From assembly GCF_017676385.1 (NCBI RefSeq), contig NZ_JAFFZN010000024.1, positions 62,001 through 126,000 of the forward strand: a DNA stretch of 64,000 bases, written 5' to 3'. The notes beneath the pieces were generated by a model that made no database searches, was not told the origin of the DNA, and worked only from the letters and a program-made list of their open reading frames with translations. Below, piece after piece: positions 42,617-51,287 of this stretch. Origin of the DNA: Streptomyces spirodelae (lineage in GTDB: Bacteria; Actinomycetota; Actinomycetes; Streptomycetales; Streptomycetaceae). Numbering within the stretch: the first letter of the stretch is position 1; each line of letters opens with the position of its first letter. Position numbers and translations under genes: made by a program.

Positions 42617-43231
42617 TCAGAGCTTGAGGCTCCACTGCGCCGGCTCGGTCTCGAAGTCGTTCACGCTGACCTCGATGTCGAGCGTTTTGGCGCCGGGTGC
42701 CACATCGAAGCCGTAGGTGGCGGTGGCCCGCTTGCCGGGCAGCAGGTGGCCGGTGAAGCCGCTGCCGACGGTGTCGCCGTCGAAGATCCCGGCCGTCGTC
42801 TCGCCGTCCCGGCCCTGCCGGGCGCCGACGGTGACCAGGGCGGTGTCGATCTTGGCGTCACCGGTGTTCTCCAGCGTCACCCGCAGCTTGTACGCCTGCT
42901 GCCCCGACTTGTGCCCGGCGGCGTAGGCGGAGGGTGTGAACTTCTCGGGCGCCGCGACCGTGACCTTGAGCCCCTTCTTGGAGTACACGGCGGACTCGCC
43001 TGCGGCGCGCGGGCCGCTGCCCTCGCTGCCGCCGCCCTTCGCCGAGCCCTCGCCGGCCCGGCCCTTGCCCTTCTTGTCCTTTCCCTTCTTGGCCGACTGG
43101 CTCGTCCCGGCCTTCTCGGTGCTGGGCTCCTCCATCGAGCAGGCGCCGAGTGCGCCGAGGGAGAGCACCGTGGCGGCGGTGACGGCGACGACGGACAACG
43201 GGCGCCTACGGGGCAGTGCGCGTACGGGCAT
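42617..43231 (-). CDS. Secreted lipoprotein with an Ig-like (DUF4352-type) domain
   Basis: The protein has 204 residues. The signal peptide RALPRRRPLSVVAVTAATVLSLGALGAC ends in the lipobox LGAC. A Lys/Gly/Ser-rich linker (~35-75) precedes a beta-rich domain with LKVTVAAPEKFTPS, YKLRVTLENTGDAKIDTALVTVG, and GFTGHLLPGKRATATYGFDVAPGAKTLDIEVSV, typical of DUF4352-like extracellular domains. Function unknown. It is convergent with the Uma2 gene and divergent from the methylase gene. Confidence 0.8.
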   Translation of the reverse strand: MPVRALPRRRPLSVVAVTAATVLSLGALGACSMEEPSTEKAGTSQSAKKGKDKKGKGRAGEGSAKGGGSEGSGPRAAGESAVYSKKGLKVTVAAPEKFTPSAYAAGHKSGQQAYKLRVTLENTGDAKIDTALVTVGARQGRDGETTAGIFDGDTVGSGFTGHLLPGKRATATYGFDVAPGAKTLDIEVSVNDFETEPAQWSLKL

Positions 43232-43475
43232 GCTGCGACCTCCGGTCGAGTGGTGAGTGGTGTGAACAGAGCGGTCCGCCGCGCTGTGAACCGAACGGGC
43301 CGAATCGCTGGGTCAATAACAGCATTGCTTGTGAATTGAGTCAACACGCATTTGCCAACGCGTGGCCATTCACGCCGTGAACAGAGAGGGGCGGCAGGGT
43401 GATGGGTATGCTCGTGCGGACCCCTACGGCCACGACGACGAGCGAACGGGTGTGCCCGGCGAACGGAGGAACACG

Positions 43476-45383
43476 GTGTCGGACGGCACGGAAGTGACGG
43501 CAGCGGCCATTGCCCGGCTGGCCGGCGTCGGCAGGGCCGCGGTCAGCAACTGGCGACGCCGCTACGCCGACTTCCCCCGCCCCGTCGGCGGCACCGAGAC
43601 CAGCCCCACCTTCTCCCTCGCCCAGGTGGAGAGCTGGCTCCGCGACCAGGGCAAGCTCGCCGAGGCCCCGCTGCGGGAACGCGTACGCCGCCGGCTGGAG
43701 AGCGCCCCCGAGGGATACGGCCCGGCGCTGGTGCGGGCCGGGGAACACCTGGCGGGCCTGGGCGAGCTGCCGGCCGGGGACCCGCTCGGCGAGGCCCGGC
43801 GCGAACTCGGCCTGATGGCGGCTCAGGCGGGGCCGACCGCGGCGTTCGAGCAGCTGCTCGCCGACTATTTCGACGCCAACCCCCGCCAGTACGCCCGTAC
43901 TCCGCAGCCCACCGCCGCGCTCATGGCCCGGCTCGCCGGACCCGGTGAGGCGGTGCTGGACCCGGCCTGCGGCTCGGCCGAACTGCTCCTGGCCGCCTCC
44001 CCGGACCCGGAAGCTCCCGGCCCCTCGGGCGGCGCTCCTTCGGGCGGCGCTCCCTCGGGCGTCCGCGTCGCGCTGCACGGCCAAGAGAGCGACCCTCTCC
44101 TCGCCCGGCTGGCGGCGCTCCGCCTCACCCTGCGCGCTGCCGGTACGGGCCGGGCAGGGCCGCCCGCCGTGGATGTCCGTACCGAGGACGCGCTGCGCAC
44201 CGAACCCGCGGCCGACGCACCGCTGGTGACGACGGTTCTGTGCCATCCGCCGTTCAACGAGCGCAACTGGGGCCACGACGAACTGGCCTACGATCCGCGC
44301 TGGACCTACGGCCTGCCCGCCCGCACCGACTCCGAACTGGCCTGGGTGCAGCACGCGCTGTCCCGGCTGCGGCCGGGCGGCACCGCCGTACTGCTGCTGC
44401 CGCCCGCCGTCGCCGCCCGCCGCACGGGCCGCCGGGTGCGCGCCGCGCTGCTGCGCAAGGGGGCGCTCCGCGCCGTCCTCGCGCTCCCGCCGGGCGCCGC
44501 GGCCCCGCACGGCCTGCCGCTCCACCTGTGGGTGCTGCGCAAGCCGGGCGGCACCTCGGGCGCCGCCTCACGGCTGTTGCTGATGGACGCGGGCGGCCGT
44601 GCCGAGGACGAGGAGCCGCCCTCCTGGGAACGGACGGCCGACGCCGTGGTGGCCGCGTGGCGGGCGCACGACGCGGGCCGGAGCGTGCCCGAGGAACCCG
44701 GGGTGTGCGCCACCCTGCCGGTGATCGACCTGCTGGACGACGAGGTGGACCTGAGCCCGGCGCGCCATCTGCTGCCGGGCGGTACCGGAACGGACGCCGC
44801 GGCGCTCGCCTCCGTCCGCGCCGATCTGGAGCGCACCCTGCGCCGCACCCTGGAGCTGAGCGGAGCCGACACGTCCGCCCCGGAGGGGGAGCAGCCGCCC
44901 GGGCCCGCAGGCGCGGCGCTGCCCGAGGCGACCGTCGGGGAACTCGCCCGCAGCGGAGCCCTGGAAGTGCACACCGCCGGCGCCGAACCGGTCACCACCG
45001 CGCCGGGTGACGTCGTGCTCCCGGTGACCGGCCGGGGCGCGGCCCATGTGGTCGCCGAGGGCGAGGGCGGGGCCCGGCTGGGCAAGCCGCTGTGTCTGCT
45101 GCGGCCCGATCCGACGGCGCTGGACCCCTGGTTCGTCGTCGGGTTCCTGCGCTCAACCGCCAACACCCGGCAGGCCAGCAGCTACGCCTCCAGCGCCTCC
45201 CGGATCGATGTGCGCCGACTGCGGCTGCCGCGGCTGCCGCTGGAGCGGCAGCGCGCCTACGGGGAACGCTTTCGCCGCCTCGCCGAGTTCGAGGCCGCCC
45301 TGCGGCGGGTGGGTGAACTGGGCGAGGAGTTCGTCCAGGGCATGTTCGACGGACTGGCAGACGGCACCGTCCCGCCGTCGTGA
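43476..45383 (+). CDS. N-6 DNA methylase-like protein with degenerate catalytic motif
   Basis: The protein has 635 residues; GTG start with GGAGGA upstream. An N-terminal helix-turn-helix (VTAAAIARLAGVGRAAVSNWRRR) is followed by an HsdM-like methylase fold. Its SAM motif reads DPACGSAELLLA (D162; the usual Gly-Gly is Ser-Ala-Glu), and motif IV reads CHPPFNERNWG with His257 where Asn or Asp is expected. The C-terminal third resembles an HsdS half-domain (LGKPLCLLRPDPTALDPWFVVGFLRS, then IDVRRLRLPRLPLERQ). No restriction subunit is near. It could be a solitary methylase, or a DNA-binding relic that has lost activity. Confidence 0.82.
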   Translation: MSDGTEVTAAAIARLAGVGRAAVSNWRRRYADFPRPVGGTETSPTFSLAQVESWLRDQGKLAEAPLRERVRRRLESAPEGYGPALVRAGEHLAGLGELPAGDPLGEARRELGLMAAQAGPTAAFEQLLADYFDANPRQYARTPQPTAALMARLAGPGEAVLDPACGSAELLLAASPDPEAPGPSGGAPSGGAPSGVRVALHGQESDPLLARLAALRLTLRAAGTGRAGPPAVDVRTEDALRTEPAADAPLVTTVLCHPPFNERNWGHDELAYDPRWTYGLPARTDSELAWVQHALSRLRPGGTAVLLLPPAVAARRTGRRVRAALLRKGALRAVLALPPGAAAPHGLPLHLWVLRKPGGTSGAASRLLLMDAGGRAEDEEPPSWERTADAVVAAWRAHDAGRSVPEEPGVCATLPVIDLLDDEVDLSPARHLLPGGTGTDAAALASVRADLERTLRRTLELSGADTSAPEGEQPPGPAGAALPEATVGELARSGALEVHTAGAEPVTTAPGDVVLPVTGRGAAHVVAEGEGGARLGKPLCLLRPDPTALDPWFVVGFLRSTANTRQASSYASSASRIDVRRLRLPRLPLERQRAYGERFRRLAEFEAALRRVGELGEEFVQGMFDGLADGTVPPS

Positions 45384-45529
45384 CGGCGGTTGCCGGCCAC
45401 CGGCGACCGCCCGGCGGGCGGCGGGACTTGGCAACGATTCCGCTTCCCTCCGCCGCCGCGTATCCGCGAGTCCGTACCGCTGTATACGCTCACCTCCTGC
45501 CTTGTCCGCCCTGTCCAACAGGAGGAAAG

Positions 45530-46273
45530 ATGTACGGCCCGGCCGCGCCCCAGCCACCCCAGCCGCCGCCCGGTCCCGGTACCGCCGGCGCGGCCGGTGC
45601 CGGGGCGCGCAGCGCGACCACCCGTGCCCTGCTGGTACGGATCGCCTTCGCGTCGTTCCCTCTCTGGTCGCTGGGGCTGCTGACCTGGGTGCCCTCGCTG
45701 CGGTTCGCGGTGCTGCGGCGCCGATCGCGCGACTGGGCGGTGTTCGCGGGGGCGTGCGTGCTGACCGCGGTCTACATCGTGCTGCTCTTCGTCGTACCGG
45801 AGACGAAACCGGGGGAGGAGGGCAACGCGCAGCTCGCAGCCGGGGTCTACATCGTGCTGCTGATCGGCGGTGCCGTGGTGCACGCCGTGCTCGCCGACCG
45901 TGCCCCGCGCGCCGGTCGGCCGAAGACCGCCGCGCACACCGCGTACGCGCCGGCGCACACACCTCCGCCCGCACCGGGCCCGTACGCCCCAGGCCCGCAC
46001 GCGCCTGGGCCGCACGCCTCCGGACCCCACGCGCCTGGGTCGTACGCCCCCGGGCCCCAGCCCCCGTCGCAGCCCTCGTCCCCGACCCCGCCCCCGTACG
46101 GTGGCGCCTCGCCGTACGCCCCCACCGTGACGGCGGCCCCGCAGCCTGGCCCGGCGTCCTCGACCTCACCCCGGATGCGGCAGGTCGCCTCCGAACTCGA
46201 CGAGCTGGGTGAACTGCTGCGGCAGCAGCCGCAGGACGGGCGGCAGCGGCCCGACTCCCGGGGCCCGGCGTGA
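45530..46273 (+). CDS. Proline-rich membrane protein, coupled to a Ser/Thr kinase
   Basis: The protein has 247 residues. ATG 45530 follows a strong AGGAGG; the longer open frame lacks support. After a short Pro-rich start there are three hydrophobic helices (IAFASFPLWSLGLLTWVP, WAVFAGACVLTAVYIVLLFVV, LAAGVYIVLLIGGAVVHAVLA). A long Pro/Gly/His-rich tail with repeats of a YAPGPHAPGP type follows, then a helical end (RQVASELDELGELLRQQ). Its stop overlaps the kinase start as GTGA, so the two are translationally coupled and may work together, perhaps with the tail as a kinase partner. Function unknown. Confidence 0.7.
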   Translation: MYGPAAPQPPQPPPGPGTAGAAGAGARSATTRALLVRIAFASFPLWSLGLLTWVPSLRFAVLRRRSRDWAVFAGACVLTAVYIVLLFVVPETKPGEEGNAQLAAGVYIVLLIGGAVVHAVLADRAPRAGRPKTAAHTAYAPAHTPPPAPGPYAPGPHAPGPHASGPHAPGSYAPGPQPPSQPSSPTPPPYGGASPYAPTVTAAPQPGPASSTSPRMRQVASELDELGELLRQQPQDGRQRPDSRGPA

Positions 46274-47556
46274 CGCCCGGCCGGCTGATCGCGGGCCGGT
46301 ACGAGCTGTCCGAACCGCTCGGCAAGGGTGGTATGGGCCAGGTGTGGGGCGCCCTCGACGCCGGGCTCGGCAGCCGTCCCGTCGCCGTGAAGCTGGCGCA
46401 CTCGGAGCGGATGGCCTCTCTTGTGCGCAGCGCCGACCCCGAGGAACTGCGGCGCCGTTTCGCGCGCGAATGCCGGGTGACCGCGCAGATCGACCACCCG
46501 GGGCTGGTGACGGTCTATGACGCGGGCCAGGACGGCGAGGAGCTGTACTTGGTGATGCAGCGGCTCGACGGCAGCGACCTGGCCGACCACCTCGCCGAAC
46601 ACGATCCCTACCCGTGGCAGTGGGCGGTCGCGGTCGCCGCGCAGCTGTGCTCGGCGCTCGCCGCTGTGCACGCCGCAGGTGTCGTCCACCGGGACCTCAA
46701 GCCCGGCAATGTGATGGTCAGACCCGACGGCCGGGTCGTCATCCTGGATCTGGGCATCGCCTCGGTCGGCGCGCCCGACGTCACCCGTCTCACCCGTACC
46801 GGTGCGCTGGTCGGCACCCCCGTCTACATGGCGCCCGAGCAGGCGACCGGCGGCGCGGCTGTCGGCCCGGCCGCCGATCTGTACGCGCTGGGCGTGGTGC
46901 TGTACGAACTGCTCGCCCGGCGCACCCCGTTCGAGGCGCCGGAGGCGGCCGGGCTGCTCTACAAGAAGCTGCACGAGGAGCCCGACTCGCTCGAACTGCT
47001 GTGCCCCGACGTCCCCGCGCCGCTGCCCGGGCTCGTCCGCCGCCTGCTCGACCGCGACCCGGCCCGCCGTCCCGCCGACGCCCACGAGGTGTACGCGGCC
47101 CTCGCCCCGCTGCTGCCCCGAGCCGGGGAGCGCGTGCCCGGGCCGCCGCTCGACCCCACCCGGCCCTTCCTGGCCCCCGCCGCACCGTGGCCGCCCCGGC
47201 GCGGAGCGGCGCCCACGCCCGACGGGGACCTGAACGCCGTGCTGGAGGACATCCGCCGGCTGCTGGCCGCGGGCCGCTACGCCCAGGTCGCGGCGCTGCT
47301 CGGCCGGGCCCTGCCGGTGGCGGTCACCACCTACGGCGAGACCTCGTCCGTCGTGCGTACCCTGCGCAAGCAGTACGCCACCGTGCTGGTGGACACCGCC
47401 CAGTACGCCCAGGCGCTGCCCGAGCTCGGCGCACTGCTGCGCGACCTGATCCGCGAGCGCGGGCTGCACGACCCCGCCGTCGCCCAGCTCCTCCAGGACG
47501 AGGCGCTCTGCCGTCGGCAGCTGGCCCCGCCGGCGCCGCATACCGGCCCCTACTGA
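46270..47556 (+). CDS. Serine/threonine protein kinase, cytoplasmic type
   Basis: This Hanks-type kinase has 428 residues. The glycine loop GKGGMGQVWGA, K41 in VAVKLAH, the catalytic loop HRDLKPGNVM (D142) and DLG (in place of DFG; seen in other actinobacterial kinases) followed by GTPVYMAPEQATGG are all present, so it should be active. After a Pro-rich linker the C-terminus (~320-428) is helical, with TPR-like segments (RRLLAAGRYAQVAALLGRALP, YAQALPELGALLRDLI). There is no transmembrane segment and no PASTA repeats; membrane contact could come through the coupled upstream protein. Substrates unknown. Confidence 0.92.
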   Translation: MTPGRLIAGRYELSEPLGKGGMGQVWGALDAGLGSRPVAVKLAHSERMASLVRSADPEELRRRFARECRVTAQIDHPGLVTVYDAGQDGEELYLVMQRLDGSDLADHLAEHDPYPWQWAVAVAAQLCSALAAVHAAGVVHRDLKPGNVMVRPDGRVVILDLGIASVGAPDVTRLTRTGALVGTPVYMAPEQATGGAAVGPAADLYALGVVLYELLARRTPFEAPEAAGLLYKKLHEEPDSLELLCPDVPAPLPGLVRRLLDRDPARRPADAHEVYAALAPLLPRAGERVPGPPLDPTRPFLAPAAPWPPRRGAAPTPDGDLNAVLEDIRRLLAAGRYAQVAALLGRALPVAVTTYGETSSVVRTLRKQYATVLVDTAQYAQALPELGALLRDLIRERGLHDPAVAQLLQDEALCRRQLAPPAPHTGPY

Positions 47557-47600
47557 CGCGGTGATCCTGACACCGTGACCGCGCCCGGCGCCGCCCGCGG

Positions 47601-48863
47601 TCAGTGCTCCTCCTCCCACTCCAGCTCCCGCTCCTCCTCCAGTTCGCGCTGGTGGGCGCGTTCGCGGCTGCGGATCTGGCGGATACGGCGGAGCACGGGG
47701 TTGCGTTCGCGCTGTTCACGGGACTGCCGGTCCAGCTCCTCCCAGAGCCGCTGGGAGCGCTTCTCCACATCCAGCTCGTCGAGGAGCCGGTCGGCCTCGG
47801 CGAGCAGCGCGCCGTGCAACTGCCACTGCCGGGGGTGCTCGCGCACCTTGTCCAGGAGCTGGAAGGCGACCGTGTCCCGGCTGGCGCGGCTGGCCTCCAG
47901 CTCCCGGACCAGCCGGTCCTCGGCCTCCTCGGCGCTGGCGCTGACCGGGGTGGTGATCAGCACGGCGAACGCCTCGACAGCAGCGGACATATGAACGTAC
48001 AGCTCCCGCATGCTGTTCGCGATCTCCTCGCTGAACAGCGGCTCGTCCAAGCGCTTCTTGGCCAGGTCGGTGACCGTCCGCGCGGTGGTGCGCAGGACGA
48101 CGGCGCAGATCTCCAGCGCGTCCAGGCCGGTCCGCAGTACGACGCGGGAGAGCAGCCCCTCCCGCACGCGCGGGTTGAGCCGCAGGCTGTCCTCGGCACG
48201 CCGCAGCTCGACATCGACCTCCACGATGTCGTGGTCGAGCCGCCGCGCCTGGTGCAGCCGGTCGGCGGCCTGGCTGACGGGGGTGAAGCCGCACACGTCC
48301 TCGCCGAGACCCAGCAGCAGCCGCCGCATCCGGCCGGCGAGGTCGATGACGGCGTCCCCGGCGGGCTGCACCCATACCGGAGGGACGAACAGCACCTGGA
48401 AGCCGAGCCCGACGACCGCGCCGATCAGTGTCTCCAGCACGCGGTCCCAGGCCATCTGCGCCACCTGGTTCTGGGTCACGCCGAGCACCAGCATCGCACT
48501 GATCGCCGTCTCGGGCACGAACTCGCCCGCCTTCACGAAGCGGCCGATGATCAGCGCCGCGAGGATGACCACCCCCAGGCTCCACCAGGTCAGACCGACC
48601 AGGGCGCTGAAGCCGCTGGCGACCAGCACACCGGCGACGACCGCGTTGACCCGGCGGATACCCGTCCGCAGTGTCGTGTAGAGGGTCACCTGGGTGACCA
48701 GCAGCGCGGTGAGCGGCGCTGTCAGCGGCGCGGCCTCGCTGCTGAGCTGGGTGGCGACGGCGTAGCTGATCACAGCGGCGATGGTCGACCGGGCCGTCTG
48801 GGCGACCACGGGCTCCCGGTGCCGCCGCACCAGGCTCAGCAGTGGGTCGGTGACTTCGCGCAC
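47601..48863 (-). CDS. FUSC/aromatic-acid-exporter family membrane protein
   Basis: The protein has 420 residues. I chose the GTG at 48863 (VREVTDPLLSLV), which has GGGAGGGA upstream. The N-terminal half has about six hydrophobic helices (ARSTIAAVISYAVATQL, APLTALLVTQVTLYTTLRTG, VNAVVAGVLVASGFSALVGL, WSLGVVILAALIIG) as in the ArAE/FUSC family. The C-terminal half is cytoplasmic and helical (DRLHQARRLDHDIVEVDVELRR and onward) and ends in a very charged Glu/Arg coiled coil. It is probably an exporter or fusaric-acid-resistance-like protein; substrate unknown. Confidence 0.82.
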   Translation of the reverse strand: MREVTDPLLSLVRRHREPVVAQTARSTIAAVISYAVATQLSSEAAPLTAPLTALLVTQVTLYTTLRTGIRRVNAVVAGVLVASGFSALVGLTWWSLGVVILAALIIGRFVKAGEFVPETAISAMLVLGVTQNQVAQMAWDRVLETLIGAVVGLGFQVLFVPPVWVQPAGDAVIDLAGRMRRLLLGLGEDVCGFTPVSQAADRLHQARRLDHDIVEVDVELRRAEDSLRLNPRVREGLLSRVVLRTGLDALEICAVVLRTTARTVTDLAKKRLDEPLFSEEIANSMRELYVHMSAAVEAFAVLITTPVSASAEEAEDRLVRELEASRASRDTVAFQLLDKVREHPRQWQLHGALLAEADRLLDELDVEKRSQRLWEELDRQSREQRERNPVLRRIRQIRSRERAHQRELEEERELEWEEEH

Positions 48864-49152
48864 CCTGCGTCCCTCCCCGGTTTTCCTCCCCTTGCCACAG
48901 GGAGAGCGCCGTCGGGGTGACAGGTCCGGTTCGGTCGGCGGCTCGCAGGACTCCATCGGCCCCGGGTCACCCGAGTGACCCGGAAATCACCGCGCGCCCC
49001 ACGGGCGGCGGGTCGGCAGCTACCCAACTCGTCCCGAATCGTTGGTCGATTTGATGTCGAACCGGTGGTCATGGACCCGTTCGACTCCCTACCATCGATC
49101 ATCGCCAGGTCGTGCGAGGACGCGCGACCCCTCGCCGCCGCCGGGAGGCCCC

Positions 49153-49821
49153 ATGGAAAGCCGTCACCGCAGGTCCGCGCTCACCCTCTCCGCCGTCGCG
49201 GCGCTCGTCGTCGCGGCACCGCTGCTCACCGCGTGCGGCAACGACGCGCACCCGGGTGCGGCGGCGCTGGTGAAGGGCGACCGGATCAGCATGGCGCAGC
49301 TCCAGTCCCGGGTCGGTGCCGTCCGGGACGCGCAGCGCGCCACCCCGCAGGGCGAGCAGATGATCAAGCAGAGCGGCAAGCTGACCCGGGCCACCCTCGA
49401 CGGCATGATCCGCCAGCGCATCGTCGAACAGGCGGCCGACGACGAGGGAGTGCGCGTCAGCCGCCGCGAGGTCCAGCGGGTCCGCACGGAGCTCGAAGGA
49501 CAGGCGGGCGGCCGCAAGCAGCTCGAGGCGGTGCTGCTGCGGCAGCAGAGCGTCGCTCCCGACGAGATCGACGACCGCATCCGGATGCAGCTGCTCGTCG
49601 GGAAGATCGCCGAGGCGAAGGGCATCGACCCGACGTCGCCCGACGGGAACCAGCGGCTGACCACGGAGCTGGCCAAGGTCTCCAAGAGCATGAAGATCAA
49701 TGTGAATCCGCGCTACGGCAAGTGGGACGCGAACCGCTCCACCCTCACGGGAGCGAAGACCCCGTGGCTGCGCGAGGTGACCGGTGAGGCGGCCCGCCAG
49801 GCCCCGGACCAGCGGATGTAG
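49153..49821 (+). CDS. SurA N-terminal-domain lipoprotein
   Basis: The protein has 222 residues. The signal peptide (ESRHRRSALTLSAVAALVVAAPLLTAC) ends with the lipobox LTAC, so the mature protein is a lipoprotein outside the cell. It then shows the SurA/trigger-like helical N-domain (AALVKGDRISMAQLQSRV, then DGMIRQRIVEQAADDEGVRVSRREVQRV). No parvulin-type isomerase domain follows. It is likely a chaperone for exported proteins by family analogy. It is followed by mazG on the same strand. Confidence 0.85.
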   Translation: MESRHRRSALTLSAVAALVVAAPLLTACGNDAHPGAAALVKGDRISMAQLQSRVGAVRDAQRATPQGEQMIKQSGKLTRATLDGMIRQRIVEQAADDEGVRVSRREVQRVRTELEGQAGGRKQLEAVLLRQQSVAPDEIDDRIRMQLLVGKIAEAKGIDPTSPDGNQRLTTELAKVSKSMKINVNPRYGKWDANRSTLTGAKTPWLREVTGEAARQAPDQRM

Positions 49822-49916
49822 CCGGGGCGCCCCCGGTCCGGGGGCCCGCGGAATCGTCCGGAGCCCCGCGGGAAACCGGGTACGTCCCTCCCCCGCGGAC
49901 GCAGTACGTTCGTAGG

Positions 49917-50888
49917 GTGAACGAGATCCCCGAGACCGGCCGTATCGTCCTGCTCACCACCACCCACCGGGTGGCGCCCGGACTGCTGTCCTGGCCCGCC
50001 TGGGAAGCACTGCGCACCGCCGACCGGGTGCTGTGCGCCGACCCGGCACACCCGCAGCTCCCTTATGTGCGGGACGCCGGGGTCAAGGCGGAGGCCGGCG
50101 TCGAGCTGGACGCGCGGGCCCTGGTGGAGGAGTGCGCGCAGGGCGGCGGCAGGTCGGTCGTCGTGCTGGCCACCGCCGAGGGCGAGCCCGCGCTCACCGA
50201 CGGCCTCGCCCGGCTGGCGGGCTCAGGACGGGTGGCCATGCCCGAACTGGAGCTGCTGCCCGGCTCCTACGACCTGCCCGGCGCCCGGCTGCTGGACGCC
50301 GTCCAGATCATGGACCGCATCCGCCGCGCATGCCCGTGGAGCGCCCTGCGCACCCATGAGGACCTGCTCAAGTACGGCGTCGAGGAGATCTACGAGCTCA
50401 TCGACGCCATCGAACGCGGCGACCGCGAAGAGCTGCGCGAGGAGCTCGGCGACGTACTGCTCCAGGTCGTCTTCCACGCCCGTATCGCCCAGGACGACCC
50501 CGAGGAGCCGTTCGGCATCGACGACGTGGCCGGAACCCTGGTGGAGAAGCTGGTCCACCGCCACCCGCACGTCTTCGGCGACGACGTCGCCGAGACCGCC
50601 GCCGAGGTGGAGGCGCACTGGCAGCGTCGCAAGGCCCTGGAGAAGTCCGGACGGGTATCGGTGACCGAGGGCGTCCCACTGGGCCAGCCGGCCCTCTCCC
50701 TCGCCGCGAAGCTCGCCGGCCGAGCCCGCACCGCCGGCCTCCCCGCCCCGGAGACCTCCCGCGAGGGGGTGGGCTACGCCCTGCTGGCACTGGCCGCCCA
50801 GGCCGAACGGGAGGGCATCGACCCGGAGGCGGCCCTGCGCGCCGCGGCCCGCGAATACCGCGACCTCATCAAGGACCGAGAGTCCTGA
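49917..50888 (+). CDS. mazG: MazG-type nucleoside triphosphate pyrophosphohydrolase
   Basis: The protein has 323 residues. An N-terminal ~120-residue domain (IVLLTTTHRVAPGLLSWPAWEALR and onward) resembles the methylase-like domain found fused to MazG in YabN-type proteins, but lacks clear catalytic motifs. The MazG domain (~130-250) has CPWSALRTHEDLLKYGVEEIYELIDAI and REELGDVLLQVVFHA, giving the EExxE and ExxD metal-binding pattern. It hydrolyses (d)NTPs to monophosphates, a house-cleaning role. The GTG start follows TACGTT closely; a leaderless transcript is possible. Confidence 0.93.
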   Translation: MNEIPETGRIVLLTTTHRVAPGLLSWPAWEALRTADRVLCADPAHPQLPYVRDAGVKAEAGVELDARALVEECAQGGGRSVVVLATAEGEPALTDGLARLAGSGRVAMPELELLPGSYDLPGARLLDAVQIMDRIRRACPWSALRTHEDLLKYGVEEIYELIDAIERGDREELREELGDVLLQVVFHARIAQDDPEEPFGIDDVAGTLVEKLVHRHPHVFGDDVAETAAEVEAHWQRRKALEKSGRVSVTEGVPLGQPALSLAAKLAGRARTAGLPAPETSREGVGYALLALAAQAEREGIDPEAALRAAAREYRDLIKDRES

Positions 50889-50913
50889 CCGCGGCCACGG
50901 TGACGCGCCGCCG

Positions 50914-50961
50914 TCAGCCCATGGCCTCGGCGGCCGCCTCGAAGGCGATGTCGTCGGGGAC
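50914..50961 (-). pseudogene. Short 3' remnant of a lost gene
   Basis: On the minus strand a codon run reading VPDDIAFEAAAEAMG followed by TGA looks like the end of a normal Streptomyces gene. It is cut off by an in-frame stop just upstream. It lies right next to the toxin-antitoxin module, as if that module replaced the rest of the gene. Very short, so tentative. Confidence 0.3.
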
Positions 50962-50983
50962 TCACGAACGCGACCCCCAAGGC

Positions 50984-51007
50984 TTGTGTACACGAAGTTG
51001 TGTACAC
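50984..51007 (+). promoter_or_regulatory. Duplicated TTGTGTACAC operator of the toxin-antitoxin pair
   Basis: TTGTGTACAC occurs at 50984-50993 and 50998-51007. Each copy holds the palindrome GTGTACAC. The TGTACA core is the known recognition core of YefM-type antitoxins. The second copy ends 7 bp before the antitoxin ATG, consistent with autorepression. Confidence 0.8.
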
Positions 51008-51014
51008 TGAATCC

Positions 51015-51287
51015 ATGGCTGAGAACACCGCGACCGTCAGGGACGCACGCGCACATTTCGCGGAACACATCAATCAGGCCGAGGAAGGCACTCCGACTGT
51101 CATCACCCGCAACGGTGCCCCGGTTGCCGCAGTCGTGCCGATCGCCGACTTCGAAGCATTGGAAGAAGCGGCCGACGTGATGCTGGCCCGCGAAGCCGAA
51201 GCAGTCCTGGCCGATGGCGAACCCACCATTTCGATGGCCGAGCTGCTGGCGGACCTGTTCAGCGAGCGCAGCGAAGGCGCCGCGTGA
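51015..51287 (+). CDS. Phd/YefM-type antitoxin
   Basis: The protein has 90 residues. The N-terminal DNA-binding fold of the Phd/YefM family is clear (TVRDARAHFAEHINQAEEGTPTVITRNGAPVAAVVPIADF), and a C-terminal acidic helix (AVLADGEPTISMAELLADLF) would wrap the toxin. It binds and neutralises the toxin encoded next and represses the shared promoter, which has two TGTACA palindromes. Its stop overlaps the toxin start by GTGA. Confidence 0.92.
   Translation: MAENTATVRDARAHFAEHINQAEEGTPTVITRNGAPVAAVVPIADFEALEEAADVMLAREAEAVLADGEPTISMAELLADLFSERSEGAA

Noticed and set aside
43476..45383. Type I restriction-modification system
   Set aside because: Only a methylase-like gene with altered motifs is present; no HsdR or separate HsdS gene is adjacent.
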